Origin: Tissierella sp032104385
Lineage (GTDB): Bacteria; Bacillota; Clostridia; Tissierellales; Tissierellaceae
NCBI RefSeq assembly: GCF_032104385.1
Contig: NZ_DAMCHJ010000013.1
Span: forward strand, 39,968-103,967
Reading direction: 5' to 3'
DNA: 64,000 nucleotides
Shown here: piece by piece, positions 1-8,832 of the stretch
Position numbering within the stretch: position 1 is the first letter of the stretch
Layout: every line of letters starts with the position of its first letter
Program-made: the position numbers and the translations under genes
The notes under the pieces: generated by a model
What the model saw: only the letters and a program-made list of their open reading frames with translations
Database searches by the model: none
Told to the model about the DNA's origin: nothing

Positions 1-1
1 T

Positions 2-499
2 CCTAAACCAAATAATCCTGATACTACAACAAATCCAGTACCAGTTGAACCAACTACACCTAGTAATCCTAAGCCAACCACTCCACCTGTAACTGAAACA
101 CCATCAGTATCAGGATTATCGTCAATAGAAGCAGAAGTAGTTAGATTAGTAAATATAGAAAGGCAAAAGGAAGGTTTACAACCTTTAGTAGCTAGTAGTG
201 AGCTATCAAATGTAGCTAGGAAAAAATCTGAGGATATGGCAAAAAATAATTATTTCAGTCATACTTCTCCTACTTATGGTTCACCTTTTGATATGATGAA
301 ATCCTTTGGTATCAGTTATAGAACTGCAGGAGAAAATATTGCAAGAGGACAAGTATCTGCCCAATCTGTAGTTAGAGGATGGATGAATTCATCTGGGCAT
401 AGAGCTAATATAATGAATCCTAGCTTCAATAAAATAGGTGTAGGCCATTATCAATCAAGCAATGGGACAAACTATTGGACTCAAATGTTTACAAATTAA
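2..499 (+). CDS. Secreted CAP (SCP/PR-1, YkwD-like) domain protein, 5' end outside window
   Basis: The frame is open from the window edge, so this is the C-terminal part of a longer protein. About 40 residues rich in Pro, Thr and Asn form a linker. A CAP domain follows, with the family signature HTSPTYGSPFDMM, AGENIARG and a C-terminal GHRANIMNPSFNKIGVG, then a Trp-Thr-Gln-Met end. Bacterial CAP proteins of the YkwD type are secreted and often found on the cell or spore surface; their biochemical role is poorly defined. The upstream linker suggests an N-terminal export or wall-binding part beyond the window. An internal ATG at 236 is not the real start, because the CAP domain begins before it. 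Confidence 0.85.
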   Translation, partial: PKPNNPDTTTNPVPVEPTTPSNPKPTTPPVTETPSVSGLSSIEAEVVRLVNIERQKEGLQPLVASSELSNVARKKSEDMAKNNYFSHTSPTYGSPFDMMKSFGISYRTAGENIARGQVSAQSVVRGWMNSSGHRANIMNPSFNKIGVGHYQSSNGTNYWTQMFTN

Positions 500-550
500 T
501 TAGAGAATCAAAATATCATTTTAATATATAATATTTTGTGGTATAATGAT

Positions 551-587
551 AATTAGCCTTCTCAAAAGAGAAGGCTAATTATTTTTT
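551..587 (+). terminator. Rho-independent terminator of the CAP gene
   Basis: A 13-bp perfect stem (551-563 with 568-580) closes an AAAA loop and is followed by a T-rich run. It lies 50 bp after the CAP stop codon and 20 bp before the MATE start. Confidence 0.85.
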
Positions 588-601
588 ATGTAGGTGAGAA
601 A

Positions 602-1972
602 ATGGATAAAGAAAACGAAAGAAAAAAACTATTGGGAGAAGAACCTATTGGAAAATTGCTCATTAAATTCTCTATACCTGCAATCACTGGAATGATTGTA
701 AATGCATTATACAATGTTGTAGATAGAATTTTTATAGGTAAAGGTGTAGGCGAACTTGCTATTGGTGGTATATTTATTAGTTTACCAATTTCCTTGATTA
801 TTATGGCATTTTCTATGTTAATAGGTATAGGCGGCAATACATTAGTATCTATTAAACTAGGACAAAATCGGAAGGAAGAAGCTGAAAAAGTTGCTGGTAA
901 TTCCTTTGTCCTTCTAATATTAATATCATTATTTATTTCTATATTTGGTCTTGTTTTTCTAAAACCTTTATTGAATATTTTTGGCGCTTCTCCTTCAAAC
1001 TTTGGATATGCATATGACTATATGAAAATAATATTAATTGGTGCACCCCTACAAGCCATTGGCTTTGGTATGAATAACTTTATTCGAGGTGAAGGCAATC
1101 CAACTATTGCAATGAAAACCATGTTAATAGGTGCCATTTCAAATACTATACTTGACCCTATATTTATATTTTTATTTGATATGGGAGTAGAAGGTGCTGC
1201 TCTTGCAACTATTATCTCTCAAGGCTTATCTTCTATATGGGTTATGAGATATTTCTTTAGTGGAAAGAGTATGCTGAATGTTAAAAAAGAATATCTAAGA
1301 TTAAAGCCAGATATCATAAAAAACATAGTTTTAATTGGACTAGGACCTTTTAGTATGCAATTAGCTGGTAGTATTGTAACAGTACTATTAAATAATAGCT
1401 TAAAAACCTATGGCGGTGATCTAGCTAATTCAAGTATGGCTGTTATAAATAGTGTTGCTATGATGGTGATGATGCCTATATTTGGAATCAATCAAGGAGC
1501 ACAACCAATTATTGGATTTAATTATGGTGCAAAAAAATACAGCAGAGTTAAAACCACCCTAAAATATGCCATTATAGGAGCAACTACAATAACTATATTT
1601 GGTTTTATATTTACTCAATTATTTCCAGTTAAATTATATGAAATATTTATCCCAAAAAGTGGACAAATTGCAGAAATATCTAGGATTGGTGTTCCAGGTA
1701 TGAGAATATATCTATCTATGTTTCCTATTATAGGATTTCAAGTTGTAAGCTCCAATTATTTCCAGGCAACAGGAAAACCAAAACAAGCAATGTTACTTAG
1801 TCTATCAAGGCAAGTGCTGGTTCTTATTCCTGCATTAATAATATTGCCAAAGATTTTTGGATTAACTGGTGTTTGGTTAGCAGGGCCTATTTCAGACTTA
1901 ATAGCTTCTGTAATTACTGCGTATTTTATAATTAGTAGTGTAAAAAATCTTGGTGATGACATAATAGAATAA
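602..1972 (+). CDS. MATE family multidrug/cation efflux transporter
   Basis: 456 residues with about 12 hydrophobic segments, the usual size and layout of MATE exporters. It has the internal two-fold pattern seen in the family: PAITGMIVNALYNVVDRIFIG near the N-terminus and SNYFQATGKPKQAMLLSLSR in the second half. MATE proteins export drugs or metabolites in exchange for Na+ or H+ across the cytoplasmic membrane. It resembles the MepA branch, but the substrate cannot be read from sequence. TAGGTGAG precedes the ATG. It is a single gene between two terminators, convergent with the NUDIX gene. Confidence 0.9.
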   Translation: MDKENERKKLLGEEPIGKLLIKFSIPAITGMIVNALYNVVDRIFIGKGVGELAIGGIFISLPISLIIMAFSMLIGIGGNTLVSIKLGQNRKEEAEKVAGNSFVLLILISLFISIFGLVFLKPLLNIFGASPSNFGYAYDYMKIILIGAPLQAIGFGMNNFIRGEGNPTIAMKTMLIGAISNTILDPIFIFLFDMGVEGAALATIISQGLSSIWVMRYFFSGKSMLNVKKEYLRLKPDIIKNIVLIGLGPFSMQLAGSIVTVLLNNSLKTYGGDLANSSMAVINSVAMMVMMPIFGINQGAQPIIGFNYGAKKYSRVKTTLKYAIIGATTITIFGFIFTQLFPVKLYEIFIPKSGQIAEISRIGVPGMRIYLSMFPIIGFQVVSSNYFQATGKPKQAMLLSLSRQVLVLIPALIILPKIFGLTGVWLAGPISDLIASVITAYFIISSVKNLGDDIIE

Positions 1973-1976
1973 AATT

Positions 1977-2006
1977 AGGACCTAAGTTATGATCTTAGGT
2001 CCTTTA
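1977..2006. terminator. Bidirectional terminator between MATE and NUDIX genes
   Basis: A 10-bp perfect stem (1977-1986 with 1994-2003) has T-rich sequence on both sides. It overlaps the last codons of the minus-strand NUDIX gene. Confidence 0.8.
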
Positions 2007-2611
2007 ATTATATCAATAAAATTCTTTGTCATTCTAGCAGTAAATCCCCAAATAATATAATCTTTATAATAATAAAACATGACAGAATGTTTGCCTCGTC
2101 TCCAATTATATTCTTTTCCATTTGGTATTAGATTATAAGGAAATTCATCATTTAATACAGTCTGTAAATCCAAATAATAAATATCAGGTTCATTTTCCAT
2201 AAAAAAATCCAAAGGTACTGTGAATATATGATCTACTTCATCAGGATTTGGTATTATATTATCCACATTTAGTTCAGATATTGTGCCTAAGAAACAATGA
2301 ATAGTAATATTTGAATAAGAAACTAAATAATCTAACTCTCCAATTATATTTATATTTTCTTCCTTGATATTTAATTCTTCAGCAGTTTCTCTTATGGCTG
2401 CCTCCTTAAAATTCTCACTATCTTCCACCTCTCCACCAGGAAAAGATATTTCCCCTGGCTGATTATTTAAGTTTTTAGATCTAAGCTCATATATTATTTC
2501 CAATCTATTATTATTTTCTATAATTGGTATAAGTACAGAGTAATTTTTCTTTATATCTATGGGCTTTGGAGTTCTATTTTTAATTATATCTTTTATTTTT
2601 CCTATATCCAT
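1982..2611 (-). CDS. NUDIX hydrolase, CoA pyrophosphatase-like
   Basis: About 209 residues. The NUDIX box is present (FPGGEVEDSENFKEAA followed by IREtAEEL), giving the Glu residues that bind Mg2+ for hydrolysis of a nucleoside diphosphate linked to another group. Length and the NQPGEISFPGG motif match the CoA/acyl-CoA pyrophosphatase branch (YeaB/NudL). I chose the ATG at 2611 because GAGGGGGG lies 5-8 bases upstream; the frame can be read 12 codons further, but without a ribosome site. Just upstream sits a 47-bp perfect hairpin (2636-2682). Confidence 0.85.
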   Translation of the reverse strand: MDIGKIKDIIKNRTPKPIDIKKNYSVLIPIIENNNRLEIIYELRSKNLNNQPGEISFPGGEVEDSENFKEAAIRETAEELNIKEENINIIGELDYLVSYSNITIHCFLGTISELNVDNIIPNPDEVDHIFTVPLDFFMENEPDIYYLDLQTVLNDEFPYNLIPNGKEYNWRRGKHSVMFYYYKDYIIWGFTARMTKNFIDIIKGPKIIT

Positions 2612-2635
2612 TCTATCCCCCCTCTCATAGCTAAT

Positions 2636-2682
2636 AAATAAGTTCACTTTTTGGTGCCTGGCACCAAAAAGTGAACTTATTT
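2636..2682. repeat. Long perfect hairpin with core GGTGCCTGGCACC (copy 1)
   Basis: 23-bp arms around a single central T at 2659. The central 23 bp (T5, GGTGCCTGGCACC, A5) are identical to the hairpin at 13674-13718, but the outer arms differ between copies while staying perfectly self-complementary. It lies between the ahpC terminator and the NUDIX start, so transcription of the NUDIX gene must cross it or start within it. Confidence 0.8.
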
Positions 2683-2710
2683 AAAAAAGGAGTCATATTA
2701 GACTCCTTTT
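2683..2710 (-). terminator. Rho-independent terminator of the peroxiredoxin gene
   Basis: Stem AAAAGGAGTC/GACTCCTTTT (2685-2694 with 2701-2710), with the minus-strand T-run given by the A's at 2683-2688. It starts 3 bases after the peroxiredoxin stop. Confidence 0.8.
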
Positions 2711-2712
2711 GT

Positions 2713-3234
2713 TTAAAGTAATTCTTCTCCTTCTTCCCAACCTACTGGGCAAAGTCCTCCAGTTTTTAGAGCTTTTAGCACTCTTAGAGTTTCATCAACT
2801 GATCTTCCTACGTTTAAATCATGCACTACTGAATATCTAACTATTCCTTCAGGATCTATGATAAATAGTCCTCTTAATGCAACTCCTGTATCCTCTAATA
2901 ATACACCATAATCATTTGATACTTTCTTTGTCATATCAGAAGCCATTGGGAAATTTATTTTTCCTAAATCTGAATTAATCCATGCTTTATGTGAATGTTC
3001 ACTATCTACTGAGACAGATAATAATTCTGCACCCTCTTTTTTGAAGTCATCAATTCTTTTACTATATCCTGTAATCTCTGTTGGGCATACAAAAGTAAAA
3101 TCTAATGGGTAAAAGAACATAACAAGCCATTTCCCTTTGTAATCTGATAAACTTACGCTACCAAAATCTGAGCCATCTCCTAAACAAGTTTTCATTTTAA
3201 AATCCGGTGCTTTTTTTCCTACTATTCTATCCAT
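2713..3234 (-). CDS. ahpC: Typical 2-Cys peroxiredoxin (AhpC/Prx1 family)
   Basis: 173 residues. The peroxidatic cysteine is Cys50 in DFTFVCPTE and the resolving cysteine is Cys162 in GGLCPVGW, the signature of typical 2-Cys peroxiredoxins. These reduce hydrogen peroxide and alkyl hydroperoxides in the cytoplasm, using AhpF or thioredoxin-like donors. No ahpF is adjacent. A strong ribosome site (GGAGGT) precedes the ATG. A 7-1-7 Fur-family box lies about 95 bp upstream, which fits peroxide- or iron-responsive control. Confidence 0.93.
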   Translation of the reverse strand: MDRIVGKKAPDFKMKTCLGDGSDFGSVSLSDYKGKWLVMFFYPLDFTFVCPTEITGYSKRIDDFKKEGAELLSVSVDSEHSHKAWINSDLGKINFPMASDMTKKVSNDYGVLLEDTGVALRGLFIIDPEGIVRYSVVHDLNVGRSVDETLRVLKALKTGGLCPVGWEEGEELL

Positions 3235-3327
3235 TTTCTACCTCCATATTTTTATCTTTAATTTATTATTTATTTACTAACCAACTATTCTATTTATATC
3301 CAAATTAATATGAAATAAACATCAAAT

Positions 3328-3342
3328 TGATAATTATTATCA
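3328..3342 (-). promoter_or_regulatory. Fur/PerR-family operator upstream of ahpC
   Basis: TGATAAT-T-ATTATCA is an exact 7-1-7 inverted repeat, the form of the Bacillus Fur box; PerR boxes differ at one position per arm. It sits 94 bp before the peroxiredoxin start codon. Which regulator binds cannot be decided from the site alone. Confidence 0.7.
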
Positions 3343-3655
3343 TTTAATTATTTTTTATTCTTTCTTACTGAATAGTATATCTGCTTTTAAAAAGCTATTT
3401 CATAATGCCTATTTTTCAATGGTGAAAGTTTTAACATAAATATAAATACTCTATTATTCATTAATATTTAATACTACTCTTGATCTATTATATATGAACT
3501 TCTAATAATTTATATAAGTCTCCACATTCCTAGACTTATATCTTTGTTTCTTGTTATTAATATAAAGAATACACAAAAGTATTTATGTAGCTATATTTGT
3601 TAAATTAATCAGTATATTATTTAAAGCACAAAATTAATTACACCCTCTTTTAACT
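3343..3655. other. Gene-free AT-rich spacer
   Basis: About 310 bases between the ahpC regulatory region and a small membrane-anchored gene. I see no ORF with a ribosome site, no strong hairpin and no known RNA motif. Confidence 0.5.
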
Positions 3656-4153
3656 CTATTTACTATTTTCAATATATTCAACAACTTTTTGTATTTTTTT
3701 ATTTAAATTTGTAGTTTGCAAAGAAAATTCATTAGGATAATAAATAATTAATATATCATCTTCTATTTTATATTTATAATAATCATTATCAAATACTTCT
3801 TGAATTTGTTCTAATCCTTTACTTAAACTTTCTTCATCTTTAAAATAATATATAAGTAAGGTGTCATCTAGGAGTTCATATATCTCAGGTTTTAATTCAT
3901 TTAGATTAAAGAAATTGTCAACTAATTTAGACGATTGTGGTTTTAAAAATAATTCAAATTTATCAAAGGCATAAGTAATACTTTTTAATTTTTCTATTTT
4001 TCCATAACTACTATTTTTTTCAATATCTTCAGTGACATATTGTTTTAAGTTTCCAAAAGAATTAATAAAGTTTTTAAAAGCTAAGTGGTTTATCAACTTT
4101 AAACCAAATAAAATTAAAATAATTAACGATGTAATGATAAGCTTTTTTTTCAT
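3656..4153 (-). CDS. Small membrane-anchored or secreted protein of unknown function
   Basis: 165 residues. The N-terminus is basic (MKKK) followed by a hydrophobic stretch of about 20 residues, either a signal anchor or a signal peptide without a clear cleavage site. The rest is charged, with no cysteines and no motif I recognise. I chose ATG 4153 because GAGGTG lies 9 bases upstream; a GTG at 4165 falls inside that ribosome site. It has no obvious operon partner: the patatin gene upstream ends or begins more than 100 bp away. Confidence 0.65.
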   Translation of the reverse strand: MKKKLIITSLIILILFGLKLINHLAFKNFINSFGNLKQYVTEDIEKNSSYGKIEKLKSITYAFDKFELFLKPQSSKLVDNFFNLNELKPEIYELLDDTLLIYYFKDEESLSKGLEQIQEVFDNDYYKYKIEDDILIIYYPNEFSLQTTNLNKKIQKVVEYIENSK

Positions 4154-4289
4154 CCTATCTAACACCTCTTATCTTCTAAAAAATATTATTTATCTATTTT
4201 TTATTATAAATTCATCCATAAGTAAGTTTAGAGTTAACAATTTGTTTTTTATTTCTTTAAAAATTATATGTTGTTAGTTCTAGTATGAC

Positions 4290-5495
4290 TCAATCTCTCC
4301 TGCTAAATATTATATCCGCTATGTCAAGTAATGCTTCATCTTTATTGATAATAGGTAGTATATCTATCTTCTCTATTAATTTATCTAATTTGCTATTTTC
4401 TTCCTTCTCCTTTATTATCTTCTTATCTTCTACTTTAGATAATAGCTCTTCAAATGTATAAATTTTAAATCTTTCTATATTAATGTTTTCTGCCTTTTTC
4501 TCTAATAAATATATCATTATCTCCTCATAGCTACAATTCTTATCAAGAGAAATCATAGAACATATCTTAGGTATTATATGCTCTAATAAAGACCTCCTAT
4601 ATGGACATTCCTGAAGTTTTAATATTTCTTCTATTTTTATTACATCTTCTTCAGGTATATTGAGTATAAAATTAAAATAATAATCCTCATCATTCTTAGG
4701 AATTAAATAATATTTATTTCCTTTCAATCCTTTTAATGCCTTAAGTCCATCATAATATCCAAGCTCAATATTTGACTTAGACCTTGCAGAATCATATTCA
4801 AAAGATTTCCCTATATCATCAGATGGAGTTATTACAATAGAGTTTATTTCTTTTAAATCAATTTTTCTAGTAATACCCATTGCATTAGTTCTTACTAAAA
4901 TCAAATCCTTATATCCTTTATCTACAAGCATTTTAAATGGAAGATTATCATAAAATCCACCATCCAAATATAATTTCCCTCCAAGTCTTTCCGTTTTAAA
5001 AACTGGCAAATATGCTGATGCTATCAAATAGTCTTTCAATTCCCCTCTTGGAATATCCTCTTTAAATACATATAACGGCTTGAAAGGACTTAAGTTTATG
5101 GCAACCATTCCAAAATCCATATTAGACTTCCTAATTTTTTCCTCATCTATATATTCATCTAATAAATTCTTTAAAGGGGTTATGTCAAACCCCTTAGTAC
5201 TTATTAGACTTTTTATTTTATCCCGTAAAAAAGATAAATCTTCCTTTGCTAATTTTAGTTGCATAATTTTATCTATTTCTTCATCGTCTACATCAACAAC
5301 CATAGAGTAAGTGATTTCATTCCACAAGTTATAACATTTATCATAATCATTTTGTACAATCATTGCTCCATTTAAAGCTCCAATAGATGTCCCTACAACA
5401 CCTTTTATCTCAATCCCAGATTCCCTTAATGCTTTATAAGCACCAACATGATATGAACCCTTAGCTCCTCCACCTTCTAAAACTAGTCCATACAT
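4290..5495 (-). CDS. Patatin-like phospholipase (RssA/YchK-type)
   Basis: About 401 residues. It has the oxyanion loop GGGAKGSYHVGAYKAL at the N-terminus, the nucleophile elbow GTSIGALNG (catalytic Ser), and DGGFYDNLPF carrying the Asp of the Ser-Asp dyad. Members are cytoplasmic lipid acyl hydrolases of mostly unknown substrate. The region after about residue 300 is a less conserved helical extension. ATG 5495 is preferred over GTG 5501 because AGAGGTG then sits 7 bases upstream. The CapA gene starts 20 bp upstream on the same strand, suggesting one transcript. Confidence 0.88.
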   Translation of the reverse strand: MYGLVLEGGGAKGSYHVGAYKALRESGIEIKGVVGTSIGALNGAMIVQNDYDKCYNLWNEITYSMVVDVDDEEIDKIMQLKLAKEDLSFLRDKIKSLISTKGFDITPLKNLLDEYIDEEKIRKSNMDFGMVAINLSPFKPLYVFKEDIPRGELKDYLIASAYLPVFKTERLGGKLYLDGGFYDNLPFKMLVDKGYKDLILVRTNAMGITRKIDLKEINSIVITPSDDIGKSFEYDSARSKSNIELGYYDGLKALKGLKGNKYYLIPKNDEDYYFNFILNIPEEDVIKIEEILKLQECPYRRSLLEHIIPKICSMISLDKNCSYEEIMIYLLEKKAENINIERFKIYTFEELLSKVEDKKIIKEKEENSKLDKLIEKIDILPIINKDEALLDIADIIFSRRD

Positions 5496-5515
5496 TTCCA
5501 CACACCTCTTTAATA

Positions 5516-6589
5516 CTATCTAATTTTTATTATTCCAGTATCCTCTATACTAGTTTTAAAATTTTTAGAAATTGTATTCATATATTTTATTTTTTCTTTT
5601 ATTTCACTACCTTCAATAGGTATAGGTCTTCCCCCTACTATTTTACAAGGTATTATCTGTATACTTTCTATATCTTTATCTATTAATTGAATTTGCCCAA
5701 TTATAGTATTGGAAGTTAATCCATTTTTAGCACCAAAAACAAAATTGCCTAAACTATAAAATATAGGTTTCCCTTTGTAAACTTCAATTCCTTGTAATAC
5801 ATGAGGATGATGTCCCATTATAATATCTGCTCCCGCATCTACTAATCTTCTAGCTAACTCTATTTCTTGTTTCCTTGGAGCAGTACTAAGTTCCACTCCC
5901 CAATGTATGGACAATACTAAGATATCTGCTTCTTTTTTCATTTCCTTTATTCTATCTACTACTTCTTTTATATGTACATCATAAGCACCTACAATACCTG
6001 CTCTTTTATCCGTAGCATACCATTTTACATCTGGCACTACCCTAGAAAAAGATAATATACCAACTTTAATTCCACTTTTTTCAACTATGATACCTTCCAT
6101 TGCTTCCTTTTTATTCTTTCCACCACCGACCCTTTTTATTTCAGATTTATCTAAATGATTTAAGGTATCTAAAAATCCATCACGACCATAGTCTAAAGAA
6201 TGATTATTAGCCAAAGAAACTATATCTATTCCAGCTTCCTTCATTGCCTTTAAATTTTTTGGATCTAATTTAAAATTAAATTGCTTATTAGCCCATTTTG
6301 TATTTCTAGTAGTTATACTTGTTTCAAGATTTCCTATGGTAATATCATCTTTTTGAAAATAATCTTTTACCATTTCCCAGGGATATTCCAACCCATTTTT
6401 ATTTATCTGTACTTTTACACTACCATCCATCATTATATCTCCTACTAAGGATATGGTTGTTCTTTCTTCAGTTGGCATTTCATTTTCTTCCATTACAATT
6501 ATTTCTGATTTTACAGTTTCTTCATTTTTAGTGGGAAATACATTGCCAATGATAGTTAATGCAAGAAATAAATATAATCCTTTCTTCAT
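5516..6589 (-). CDS. CapA family protein (poly-gamma-glutamate capsule type metallophosphatase fold)
   Basis: 357 residues beginning with a signal peptide or anchor (MKKGLYLFLALTIIGNV). Motifs of the PGA_cap family are in order: LVGDIMMDG, GNLETSI, SLANNHSLDYG, LSIHWGVEL, GHHPHVLQGIE and YSLGNFVFG. The fold is calcineurin-like and the protein should lie outside the membrane. In Bacillus, CapA works with CapB/CapC in poly-gamma-glutamate synthesis and export; those partners are absent here, so a general cell-envelope phosphatase or amidase role is as likely. It probably shares a transcript with the patatin gene. Confidence 0.85.
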   Translation of the reverse strand: MKKGLYLFLALTIIGNVFPTKNEETVKSEIIVMEENEMPTEERTTISLVGDIMMDGSVKVQINKNGLEYPWEMVKDYFQKDDITIGNLETSITTRNTKWANKQFNFKLDPKNLKAMKEAGIDIVSLANNHSLDYGRDGFLDTLNHLDKSEIKRVGGGKNKKEAMEGIIVEKSGIKVGILSFSRVVPDVKWYATDKRAGIVGAYDVHIKEVVDRIKEMKKEADILVLSIHWGVELSTAPRKQEIELARRLVDAGADIIMGHHPHVLQGIEVYKGKPIFYSLGNFVFGAKNGLTSNTIIGQIQLIDKDIESIQIIPCKIVGGRPIPIEGSEIKEKIKYMNTISKNFKTSIEDTGIIKIR

Positions 6590-6615
6590 TAAACCCCTCC
6601 GTTTATTTAATTAAA

Positions 6616-6770
6616 AATTGATAATTGACAATTAAAGACCTTTAACATTAAAAACCTCAATTTACTATATGGTAAATAATACTAAAGTCCATAATATTTT
6701 ACTCAAAACAAGCAAATATATGTATAAGAAAAAATATTGTTTTTTATCTTTTCATTATCAATTATCAATT
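6616..6770. repeat. Spacer bounded by a 12-bp inverted repeat
   Basis: AATTGATAATTG at 6616-6627 recurs inverted at 6759-6770. The enclosed 130 bp is AT-rich without an ORF. It ends beside the mscL stop codon. It could be a small non-autonomous element or simply low-complexity sequence. Confidence 0.3.
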
Positions 6771-6778
6771 ATTAAATG

Positions 6779-7219
6779 TTAGTTGTTAATCGTTGAAGTG
6801 CAGTTTGGGCACTTTGTTGCATCTAAATGAATTTCTGTGTAGCAATATGGACAAGTCTTTGTAGCAGGTGCTGCTTCAACTACTTCTTCTTTTTTCTTAA
6901 ATCTATTTAATTGTCTAATAACTATAAATATAGAAAAAGAAATAATTAAAAATTCAATAATGGTATTAATAAATATTCCATAGTTTAATGTTGGAACTGT
7001 TGCTTTTTGAGCAGCTTCTAAAGATGGATAGTGGTTACCATCTAAACTAATAAATAAATTTGTAAAGTCTACCTTTCCTATTAACAGTCCAATTACTGGC
7101 ATTACCATATCATTGACCAAGGAGGTAACTATCTTACCAAAAGCTCCACCTATGATTACACCAACTGCTAAGTCTATTACATTTCCCTTTACTGCAAACT
7201 CTTTAAATTCTTTAAACAT
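6779..7219 (-). CDS. mscL: Large-conductance mechanosensitive channel MscL with C-terminal zinc ribbon
   Basis: 146 residues. The first transmembrane helix follows the family start FKEFKEFAVKGNVIDLAVGVIIGGAFGKIVTSLVNDMVMP in two blocks, and the second helix is at about residues 80-103. MscL opens on membrane tension and releases solutes during hypo-osmotic shock. The C-terminal 25 residues carry two CxxC pairs (CPYC and CPNC), a rubredoxin-like zinc ribbon that Escherichia coli MscL lacks. Ribosome site AAAGGAGGGG precedes the ATG. Confidence 0.92.
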   Translation of the reverse strand: MFKEFKEFAVKGNVIDLAVGVIIGGAFGKIVTSLVNDMVMPVIGLLIGKVDFTNLFISLDGNHYPSLEAAQKATVPTLNYGIFINTIIEFLIISFSIFIVIRQLNRFKKKEEVVEAAPATKTCPYCYTEIHLDATKCPNCTSTINN

Positions 7220-7267
7220 ATTTTCCCCTCCTTTAATTTTATTTAAAATATACCCTAAATATTATAA

Positions 7268-7300
7268 TAGAAACTCCGATTTTGCAAATCGGAGTTTCTA
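7268..7300 (-). terminator. Terminator of the cysteine desulfidase gene
   Basis: 15-bp perfect stem (7268-7282 with 7286-7300) with a TGC loop, 6 bp after the stop codon, followed by AT-rich sequence on the minus strand. Confidence 0.8.
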
Positions 7301-7305
7301 TATTA

Positions 7306-8583
7306 TTAGATTAATTTTATTATTACATCATCAGTTTGGGAAAGTCCCTCTGTACATAAGATACCTACTTTTTCTATAGTTTCTTCAATATCTTTACCAA
7401 TAATTCCAATACCTGGTTTTACTATTACATTTTCTAAGGCTAGATATGCAGATAATACTGCTTCTCCAGCTGAGGTTGATAATTTAAAAGAACAAGTTTC
7501 CTTAGCTCCATCACATATCATACCAGTTAAATTAGATAGGATATTTTTTGCAGCTCCACTAATTTGTTCATCATTTCCCCCAAGCATCCAAGTAATACCA
7601 ACAGCCGCACCAACTCCAGCAGCTATTGCACATCCACACATTGATGATAGTTTACCAGTATAAATTTTTATATATTTATTTACTACATGAGCAAAAAATA
7701 CTGCCTTCAATAATTTTTCCTCTTCAATATTATTTTCTTCTGCTACTGCAACTATAGGTAATACTACTCCTAATCCTTGATTACCACTTCCTGCACTTGT
7801 CATTATTGGACAGTTTCCACCGCCCATTCTAATATCAGCAGATGCTGCTGTAAGAATTCTAGCCTTTGTAAATACATCTGTTTCAAGTTTATTATCTCCC
7901 TGTAACTTATTCAAGGTATATCCTAAATTTAATCCTTTATTGAAATTTAATCCTCTATATGCAGCTTCTTTATTCATATTTATTCCATCTTTAATAAATG
8001 AGATATCTTCTAGAGAAAGAGCCTCTACAATTTTTCTTATATCTTCAAATGTCATCTCTTTTAAAACATTAAATGAAATATTTTCATCCTTCTCTAGAAC
8101 ATCTTTATACACTATTTCTCCATTTACCTTAACCATTTCTATATGATTATGACTATCCTTTAATATGACTTCTATATTTTGCTCTTTAGATGTTAAGTGA
8201 ACTTCCACATACACAGCCGGACTACTTTCTAAATATCCCACTGTAATTTTTCCTTCTTCTATTAATTTATGAGCTAAATTAATATGCTCTTTATTAACAT
8301 CCTTAAGTACCATTAGTCCATCATCAGGATTTCCTGCAATGATTCCCAATGCTGCCGCTAAATCAAGTCCCCATTCTTCTGTATTTGGTATAATAACAGA
8401 TTTACCATTCTTAAATATACTTTTACTTACTAAGACTGCTACTTTCTCTATATTAGTATCTATATACTTCTTACCAGTAGCAGCTGCATAGGCTACTGCC
8501 ACTGGCTCTGTACATCCTATAGCTGGCACAGTCTCCTTCTTCACTATATTCAATAAATACTGTTTCTTTTCTTCATTTATCAT
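7306..8583 (-). CDS. cyuA: L-cysteine desulfidase (UPF0597 family; CyuA/CdsB)
   Basis: 425 residues. The family start VKKETVPAIGCTEPVAVAYA carries Cys24, and C-terminal cysteines occur in SMCGCAIAAGVGAA and GAKETCSFK; in the archaeal enzyme such cysteines hold a [4Fe-4S] cluster. The family converts L-cysteine to pyruvate, ammonia and sulfide; older annotations call it serine dehydratase-like. I chose ATG 8583 because AGAGGGGTG lies upstream, and the extra 15 codons of the open frame look non-coding. A sigma-54 promoter (8639-8654) and two upstream palindromes precede it, next to a sigma-54 activator. In Clostridioides difficile the equivalent pair is cdsB/cdsR. Confidence 0.85.
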   Translation of the reverse strand: MINEEKKQYLLNIVKKETVPAIGCTEPVAVAYAAATGKKYIDTNIEKVAVLVSKSIFKNGKSVIIPNTEEWGLDLAAALGIIAGNPDDGLMVLKDVNKEHINLAHKLIEEGKITVGYLESSPAVYVEVHLTSKEQNIEVILKDSHNHIEMVKVNGEIVYKDVLEKDENISFNVLKEMTFEDIRKIVEALSLEDISFIKDGINMNKEAAYRGLNFNKGLNLGYTLNKLQGDNKLETDVFTKARILTAASADIRMGGGNCPIMTSAGSGNQGLGVVLPIVAVAEENNIEEEKLLKAVFFAHVVNKYIKIYTGKLSSMCGCAIAAGVGAAVGITWMLGGNDEQISGAAKNILSNLTGMICDGAKETCSFKLSTSAGEAVLSAYLALENVIVKPGIGIIGKDIEETIEKVGILCTEGLSQTDDVIIKLI

Positions 8584-8638
8584 GAAATTTACACCCCTCT
8601 TTTGTAAAATATATATAATAATTGTCATAAGTTATTGA

Positions 8639-8654
8639 TGCAATTTCTATGCCA
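8639..8654 (-). promoter_or_regulatory. Sigma-54 (-24/-12) promoter of cyuA
   Basis: On the minus strand the sequence reads TGGCATAGAAATTGCA. The invariant GG and GC are separated by exactly 10 bases, as required for sigma-54. The start of transcription would be near 8628, about 45 bases before the ATG. Confidence 0.88.
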
Positions 8655-8670
8655 ATATTGTTTAACAAAG

Positions 8671-8699
8671 AAAAAACTCCTATAGGTAGCCATAGGAGT
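8671..8699 (-). terminator. Terminator of the sigma-54 activator gene
   Basis: Stem ACTCCTAT/ATAGGAGT (8676-8683 with 8692-8699) followed on the minus strand by six T's. It separates the activator transcript from the cyuA promoter. Confidence 0.8.
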
Positions 8700-8738
8700 A
8701 AATCCAAGATTTATTTTTATATTTTATATTTATATTTT

Positions 8739-8754
8739 TTTGCATCCTTGCAAA
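8739..8754. promoter_or_regulatory. Putative activator-binding site 1 (UAS)
   Basis: TTTGCA-N4-TGCAAA, a 6-4-6 palindrome about 100 bp upstream of the sigma-54 promoter, where enhancer-binding proteins normally bind. Confidence 0.6.
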
Positions 8755-8803
8755 TTAATCTAATTACATAAATCACCATGAGCAAATATCCCTTACTTTA
8801 GGT

Positions 8804-8825
8804 TTATTTGCATTTATGCAAATAA
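8804..8825. promoter_or_regulatory. Putative activator-binding site 2 (UAS)
   Basis: The same TTTGCA-N4-TGCAAA core (8807-8822) lies within a 10-2-10 perfect palindrome, centred 68 bp from site 1. A further half site TGCAAA follows at about 8837, at the end of the activator gene. Confidence 0.6.
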
Positions 8826-8832
8826 TTTCTCA

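Noticed and set aside
541..587. Promoter-plus-attenuator before the MATE gene
   Set aside because: The TATAAT at 542-547 would start transcription inside the hairpin, so the hairpin is better explained as the terminator of the CAP gene.
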